64,000 bases of DNA from Chrysopilus asiliformis. Taxonomy: Eukaryota; Arthropoda; Insecta; Diptera; Rhagionidae. Where the stretch lies: positions 80,261,331 to 80,325,330 of the forward strand of contig OZ035960.1 in the NCBI GenBank assembly GCA_964034945.1. Direction: 5' to 3'. Below, one piece after another: positions 60,601 through 64,000 of the stretch (positions are counted from its first letter, which is position 1; the number at the start of each line of letters is the position of its first letter). Under the pieces are notes generated by a model. The model saw nothing but the letters and a program-made list of their open reading frames with translations, searched no databases and was not told the origin of the DNA. The position numbers and the translations under genes were made by a program.

Positions 60601-61580
60601 TGTCTAAAAACAAGATTCCAGCTTATTTTGATTTCGTTAATCATTTAGTTAATTCTTTAAAAGATCCGACGAACTCCGCTGAGTTAAATAATTTAATCCT
60701 TAAGTGTATACCATTTGAATTAATACCAGAACAAAAATCGTTTTACGATTTCCTAACCCAGTGCGTTCTTCAAAATCGAAACGATATAGATTTTTCTAGG
60801 GCATTTGCTATTTTAGAAATAGATGAACTTAAAATTAATTTTATTGGTCCTTTTGTACAAAATTACAACACTTATACAAATGAAATTAAAAATTGTATTT
60901 TATCTAAGTTTATAGATATTATGAAAATTAAGGGAAGACAGGATTCTATTATCAATCTAATGAAATTAAAATTATTCCACACAGCAGATGCTGATGACAA
61001 AATATTAGTTATTGGTGCATTAAAACAATTATTGTTAGGTTCTATTCAGAAAGAATTCATTTGTGAATTGCACCATATTCATCACATCATTGAAAATCTA
61101 ATAGAGTTATGTCATAGTAGTACATTTGATTTTGAAGTTCTAAAAGATATATCCATTATCCTAAATCTATTTGTTAGAAATATTAATGAAAACGATAAAA
61201 TCGAATTGTTAAACAAATATTTTTCTAATATTGAATTAACTTCGGTGACAAATTTAATAGTAATGAAAGGGCTTTTTGAATGTATTTACACTACTTCTAT
61301 AGATGAATCAATGTATGTTAAGAACTTGTTTAAATCCCTAAAATATGTATTAAACACAAATGAAAATAAATCCGAGCGTGAACTTTGTTATCACATGATG
61401 TGTATGCTGCTGAATTATCTTGGTACTAACGATTATGGAAAAATTGAATTAGAGGAATTATTAGACACGTTTGCAAAACAAGCTAAACGAGACAAGACAA
61501 ATGTATCAGCAGAAACATTCGCCTGGCTATCAAAAGGATTAATTGTGAAAGGATACTACGTGGAGAATATGATTACTCAG
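45664..61580 (+). CDS. MMS19: MMS19, cytosolic Fe-S assembly targeting factor (3' part outside window)
   Basis: MMS19 is a HEAT-repeat scaffold of the CIA targeting complex. It delivers Fe-S clusters to DNA-metabolism proteins such as XPD and acts in the cytosol and nucleus. Four exons are visible: 45664-45745, 45802-46185, 52383-52729 and 60198-61580. Phases agree (1, 1, 0) and give 732 aa so far; animal MMS19 is about 960-1030 aa, so further exons should lie beyond 64000. Exon 2 carries the N-terminal HEAT part (LRACGVKLLSLILGQISNDF). Exon 3 carries the family signature: NMIDGERDPRNLTL, CYFPIDFTPVHN, ITREDLANKL and VVAKLDSLELM. Exon 4 is helical HEAT-like sequence ending ETFAWLSKGLIVKGYY. 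The last donor is CAG|GTACTT; reading through it gives only five more codons, so a spliced continuation is more likely. The introns are large and filled with mobile elements. Confidence 0.95.
46367..47661 (+). repeat. 1.2-kb module, copy 2 (in MMS19 intron 2)
   Basis: This is the inverted counterpart of 14666-15896, with the same order: AGTGAAAACTTCTTTAGCGG, a shortened GGGGAAGG tract, a Helitron (46626-47495), then CTTTTGAACTTGGTACC and CACACACATG next to a T run. The flanks on either side are unrelated to those of copy 1, so the homologous module itself is mobile or duplicated. Confidence 0.8.
46626..47495 (+). mobile_element. Helitron, 3'-truncated, about six repeat units
   Basis: It starts TCTATATATATAAAAATGG and has six CTGATCACGAATCCGG-type units of about 120 bp (some with GGTCACTG in place of GGTCGCTG, one shortened). 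It stops at GATTTTC just before AATAAAAATATAAT, exactly where the copy at 14830 stops. Confidence 0.82.
47985..48330 (+). repeat. Dispersed repeat B, copy 1
   Basis: ATCTGATGTGAACAGCATAT, GACTTTCTTATACAA and TTACAAAATCTGAAATATCT followed by CGATAACGGTAAAA match the complement of 63690-63860. Non-coding. From 48475 to 48605 a diverged copy of the TTTTCTCGAAAACGGTG unit seen near 7 kb follows. Confidence 0.65.
48668..48850 (-). pseudogene. pogo/Tigger transposase N-terminal HTH remnant
   Basis: The minus strand reads KKRQYSEDELQQALQEIEKG, then LRIKKAARSFDIARGTIQNR, the pipsqueak-type helix-turn-helix that begins pogo/Tigger transposases. The frame ends at 48668 without the CENP-B-like and DDE domains. 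The plus-strand frame on the other side (48872-49084; PFISSILKPVVYKNGKFEP) is unrecognised. Confidence 0.75.
49318..49952 (+). mobile_element. Tigger-type non-autonomous element with transposase tail
   Basis: The TIR CAGTACAATCGCGATTATAT is perfect at both ends with TA outside (49316-49317 and 49953-49954). TTATATGA words repeat inside each end. The 49494-49706 frame keeps an acidic C-terminal piece (PDLVEDFSVDEDDCQQSEDD, then EAIKALNIALDWAVEND) as in Tigger/CENP-B-like transposases. The catalytic domain is deleted. Confidence 0.85.
50033..50104. repeat. 17-bp perfect hairpin, 38-nt loop
   Basis: GTATCAGAAATAAAAGC is followed by its exact complement. The same word, diverged, occurs near 29930 and (inverted) near 32090, so it may be the end of a small inverted-repeat family. 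A partial further copy follows at 50110. Confidence 0.8.
50675..51540 (-). mobile_element. Non-autonomous Helitron, five repeat units
   Basis: On the minus strand it starts TCTATATATATAAAAATGG (51540) and ends CTAG (50675-50678) before T, preceded by GCCAACGTAGGG, a weakened hairpin. Five units of about 122 bp with CTGATCACGAATCCGG lie inside; three are nearly identical to one another. A scrap of the same unit lies just upstream at 50135-50320. Confidence 0.85.
53232..53898. mobile_element. hAT-type element rich in CCGG motifs
   Basis: The ends TATAGCATTCA and (complement) TAGAGCATTGA are flanked by a perfect 8-bp duplication TTTGTGCC (53224-53231 and 53899-53906). GAACCGGGT, GGAACCGGT and AAACCGGG motifs cluster near both ends, as in the other hAT-type MITE at 6.2 kb. 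No transposase is present. Confidence 0.85.
54604..56763 (-). mobile_element. Tigger-type element, mostly deleted, split by piggyBac
   Basis: The TIR CAGTGGAATCCG / CAGTGGAATCCGC has TA outside both ends (54602-54603 and 56764-56765). GTCGTTATA[A/T] words repeat for over 100 bp inside each end. On the minus strand a start MNAKRRQFSIEEKDEEDTTG (56270-56210) and a C-terminal piece VNEALRGITTLSSF...KSKQTMITQYL (56168-55959) remain, consistent with Tigger transposase ends. The core is lost. A piggyBac element (54693-55873) is nested. Confidence 0.87.
54693..55873 (-). mobile_element. piggyBac element with truncated transposase
   Basis: Ends CCCTTAATT[T/G]ATGAGGTG with TTAA on both sides (54689-54692 and 55874-55877). 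GGGTCCANTGGACCC palindromes occur at about 54736, 55680 and 55844. On the minus strand 55613-55089 encodes an acidic N-terminus (SDDECSDLDDGDFLLSEHD) and the piggyBac first domain (FYGKNRFKWAKIEATKNVRT, LDAFECIFNNDMLSLILKWT), ending before the catalytic DDD core. This is an internal-deletion derivative. Confidence 0.88.
56764..57278. other. Spacer before intronic LINE
   Basis: AT-rich DNA after the Tigger end. TACCAGCCTGGTAAG near 57001 resembles GATACCAGCCTAAGTG near 59918. The minus-strand frame 57248-57066 (EEIFEVIDMKFRENEMLTIV) faintly resembles a LINE endonuclease segment in the opposite orientation. Neither is certain. Confidence 0.35.
57279..59990 (+). mobile_element. Jockey/CR1-group LINE with intact 840-codon RT frame
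   Basis: A single frame (57279-59801, no stops) encodes the C-terminal half of an APE endonuclease (LKIATLYKSPNQKTDDF, then TNTIIDHVILDE and the final IEFSDHNAIFV), a basic linker, and a complete RT: SSPGEDGITNKDLK, NYRPITLLSSMGKLFEK, LFVDLKKAFDTVNHDI, TGVPQGSILGPLLYILYVN, YADDTLILYHGK and STKYLGLTIDEKLNW. The C-terminal part ends ENFRNLVKKYLSL. The 3' region is A/T-rich with ATTAT repeats. The endonuclease start is missing, so it cannot be autonomous, but lack of stops and frameshifts suggests recent arrival. It lies sense to MMS19. The start codon shown is simply the first ATG. Confidence 0.9.
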
Positions 61581-62107
61581 GTACTTTATGAATGATACAT
61601 TTCAAATGTTTTAAGCTAAAATATTTAAATTGATTAATTATAATTCAATAATTTTAATCCACACAAAAAATTAATCAAAATATTAGAGGAAACTATTGCA
61701 CCAGACTTATTTACTTGCTTTGACAAATAAACCACAAAAAGTATTCGCTATTATCGTCGTGAAAAAAAATCCAATTGTTAAAGTTTTGTGAACAACAATA
61801 GGGGTATTCATATTTGCTATTAGCTGTTATCGTCGTAAAATTGTATTATTAGTAAAATCGAACAGATACCTATATTTACACTCACATTTTTTCACTTTTT
61901 CTTTTTGGAAACCACTCTAATTATTTTCACTAATCACAAAATCACTTAAAACACTAAGCACTTCATATCACTTAAACATGATTTTTCAACACTTTTGGTA
62001 TTAATAAACAATTAACTTTAACTCTCAAATATAAGCGAATTTCTAAGCTCACTAGGTTAATTTTTGGTTATTTCAAATATTTACTTGAATTTAATATTTT
62101 ACACTTA

Positions 62108-62454
62108 CCCCACGACTCCATTAGACTTTTTTCCAGATTGTATTTAAATCCAATCACGAAAAAATCTAATGGAGACTCAAAAAATCTTGCATCATGATTT
62201 AAATCTCCGTACTGTCATGATTTTTTCGGCTGCTGAAAAGTAGGATTTTTTTTTGACATTTGTTCAGTCAAATTGGCTGATTTCTAGTTGGCTGCCCTGA
62301 TTACCTCCTGGTTGACATTTCTAAGTACGCTATGGAGACACAATAAAAATGAAAAATCATGACTGAAAATGCCCACGCGCTGATTTTTTTTATTCGCCAA
62401 AATATGGAGTGGGGGAAAAATCATGATTCTAAAAAGTCTAATGGAGTCGTGGGG
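62108..62454. mobile_element. TTA-flanked MITE with ~25-bp TIR
   Basis: The TIR CCCCACGACTCCATTAGACT extends into TTTTT, with TTA outside both ends (62105-62107 and 62455-62457). AAAAATCATGAT words recur inside. This suits PIF/Harbinger. There is no coding sequence. Confidence 0.8.
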
Positions 62455-63482
62455 TTAGGAAATCATGAATTTGGTTTTGTAATTAAAACCGAAAACTTGA
62501 TAGAAAATTCAATTCAGTCCCTCACTATTTAAAGAGATAGTAGCTTCTTTTACGATTGTCTCAAGAATTACAGACTTAATTTTTATGAAGTTATATTAAC
62601 TTTATAAAACCATGAAGAAATGTTATAAGTAATGCTGTGACTCAAAATTTACACTCCTTCGTAATATCACCTGAATATTGAAATACAATTGAAATACAGC
62701 TCACAGATCTAGTTACGCAGGAAGTAAGACTTGAATTTTTTTTGTACTGAATTCACTAGTATTATTACATACTCTCGCATCATAATATGGTAAAACTCCA
62801 AAAGTGGATTTAACCCACTTCTCTTCTGAGCCCTCCATTTATTATTATTAAACTCTAATTTATAGTTACTTTCTTATACGTGGTATAATAAATAATTGTA
62901 TTCATGAAACATTTCGACCTCTTAATTTTCCCCGAAAATCATTTCTCGATCACTCCTGAGTCGATTGGGGTCATATTACAAAAATGTTTTCTGTCTGCCA
63001 GTCTGTGTACAAGATTTCTCAAAAACTAATAGTTAGAGCCATGAAATTTCATAGGCATGTTTGGTCCTGGAATGGGATGATCCTATTCCGTGAACCGGAA
63101 GCTTTTTAAAAATCTCAATTTCATTTTTCGCGATTACTATGGAGCTATGCGATTTTCAGTAGTCTTATGTATCACATAACTTGAAGACAATAAATTTTTT
63201 TTACATTTTTGTCTTATGCTGTAACTGCATATCTCAAGCCGTTATCAAGATAAATCAGTTTTTTACGATTATCTCGAAAAAAAACGCGTTATTCGGGGTT
63301 CAATTAATGAGAGGAATTGAAGAGAATAATGTTTGCCAGAATTTTGTCTTTTACTATTTTGCGCTATCTTTTACCGTTATTGAAATATTTTCATTAAAAG
63401 GTAAAGAAATTGATTTTTGCAAAGAGCTTGCAAACTAACGGCATTTTGTAAAAACAGTTGAACGAAGAATTAAAGATATTAA

Positions 63483-63668
63483 CACTCTAACTGCCACGAG
63501 AGTTTAAAGCCTTTTTCAAAATTATACCTAAATGTTATTTTATTACCATAAAATGTGTGCAACTACAAAAAATCGTTGCGGTTGCAGTGAACACTTTAAT
63601 AATTTTCATTGTGGCCGTTGTGTACAGTTAGGTGTCAGGTCTTTTTGACTGACGTGGCAGTTAGAGTG
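63483..63668. mobile_element. TTAA-flanked short element with perfect TIR
   Basis: CACTCTAACTGCCACG occurs perfectly inverted at both ends, with TTAA outside (63479-63482 and 63669-63672). A TTAA target suggests piggyBac-type mobilisation, although the ends are not CCC. It is 186 bp with no gene. It interrupts dispersed repeat B. Confidence 0.82.
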
Positions 63669-63689
63669 TTAAAATTCCGCCCTTACCGT

Positions 63690-63860
63690 AAATCGATAAT
63701 TTTTACCGTTATCGAGATATTTCAGATTTTGTAAAATAAGAATTTACATTTTTATATAAACTAAAATTTTATTCCTCGGGTTATAGTGTACTCGTAAATT
63801 GCGCAAGAACGTACGTTTTGTATAAGAAAGTCATGTGCTGTTCACATCAGATTTTTTTTT
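63690..63860 (-). repeat. Dispersed repeat B, copy 2 (inverted)
   Basis: The complement reads TCTGATGTGAACAGCACATG, ACTTTCTTATACAA and TTTTACAAAATCTGAAATAT, then CTCGATAACGGTAAAA, matching 48070-48220. The repeat probably extends left of the nested TTAA element (GTTATTGAAATATTTTC near 63377). Confidence 0.65.
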
Positions 63861-64000
63861 TCAAGTCCAAAAATCAATAAACTACGAGTTTTGCGAAAAA
63901 CTTAACAGAAAATGTATTGTTGACATAAAAAAACTAAGATGCACGTGACGTAAAATTTTTGAAAGGGTACAGACTGAGACCTGCGCAATATCTTAACTTT

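Larger units (their letters stand above)
61581..64000 (+). other. MMS19 intron 4, start only
   Basis: This stretch follows the donor at 61581 and shows no further MMS19-like coding sequence. It holds a TTA-flanked MITE at 62108-62454, a TTAA-flanked short element at 63483-63668 that splits a dispersed repeat, and AT-rich sequence. Calling it an intron assumes the gene continues, because the encoded protein is about 230-300 residues short of the family length. Confidence 0.7.

Noticed and set aside
1..64000. tRNA, rRNA and snRNA genes
   Set aside because: I looked for tRNA-like internal A and B boxes and for rRNA motifs and saw none that hold together.

Overview
The window looks like AT-rich nuclear DNA of an insect, probably a dipteran. 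TFIIF-beta and ALG9 are close to the fly proteins as I know them, host genes have short GT-AG introns, and the mobile-element mixture is insect-like. The species cannot be named from the sequence. Three host genes are visible: TfIIFbeta (GTF2F2) on the minus strand at 32.4-33.3 kb, ALG9 on the plus strand at 36.9-39.2 kb, and MMS19 on the plus strand from 45.7 kb past the last visible exon at 61.6 kb, with its 3' end outside the window. They are unrelated housekeeping genes (transcription initiation, N-glycan assembly, cytosolic Fe-S protein maturation) and form no operon-like unit.

Everything else is a mosaic of mobile elements, many resolvable by target-site duplications (TSDs) or terminal inverted repeats (TIRs). 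0-8 kb: unrecognised AT-rich DNA, a Helitron with a nested TTAA-flanked element, a hAT-type MITE with a 9-bp palindromic tandem repeat, and dispersed repeats. 8-13.6 kb: two 5'-truncated LOA/I-group LINEs, one split by a Jockey-group LINE. 13.6-18.6 kb: degraded piggyBac and hAT transposases split by PIF/Harbinger-type MITEs and by a 1.2-kb module that recurs inverted at 46.4-47.7 kb. 19.5-22.6 kb: an RTE-like LINE split by a hAT-type element, then a roughly 605-bp unit present twice. 22.8-27.5 kb: a CACTA (EnSpm)-like transposase split by a Helitron, a fold-back element and a palindrome-rich MITE. 28-32 kb: Helitron relics and a large PIF/Harbinger-type MITE.

Between TfIIFbeta and ALG9 lie a MITE, a deleted mariner and an element with an intron-containing Myb/SANT-like ORF. 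Between ALG9 and MMS19 lie a Tc1-like element holding two further nested elements, small MITEs, a divergent direct duplication and a perfect 20-bp hairpin. The large MMS19 introns (about 6.2 kb, 7.5 kb and more than 2.4 kb) hold Helitrons, pogo/Tigger-type elements, a piggyBac inside a Tigger, a hAT-type element, and a LINE whose 840-codon reverse-transcriptase frame is uninterrupted.

I did not find a convincing new multi-gene system. The most unusual material is the layered nesting with reconstructable empty sites, small elements that keep only DNA-binding or N-terminal parts of transposase genes, CCTAA-type LINE tails, and recent-looking duplications.
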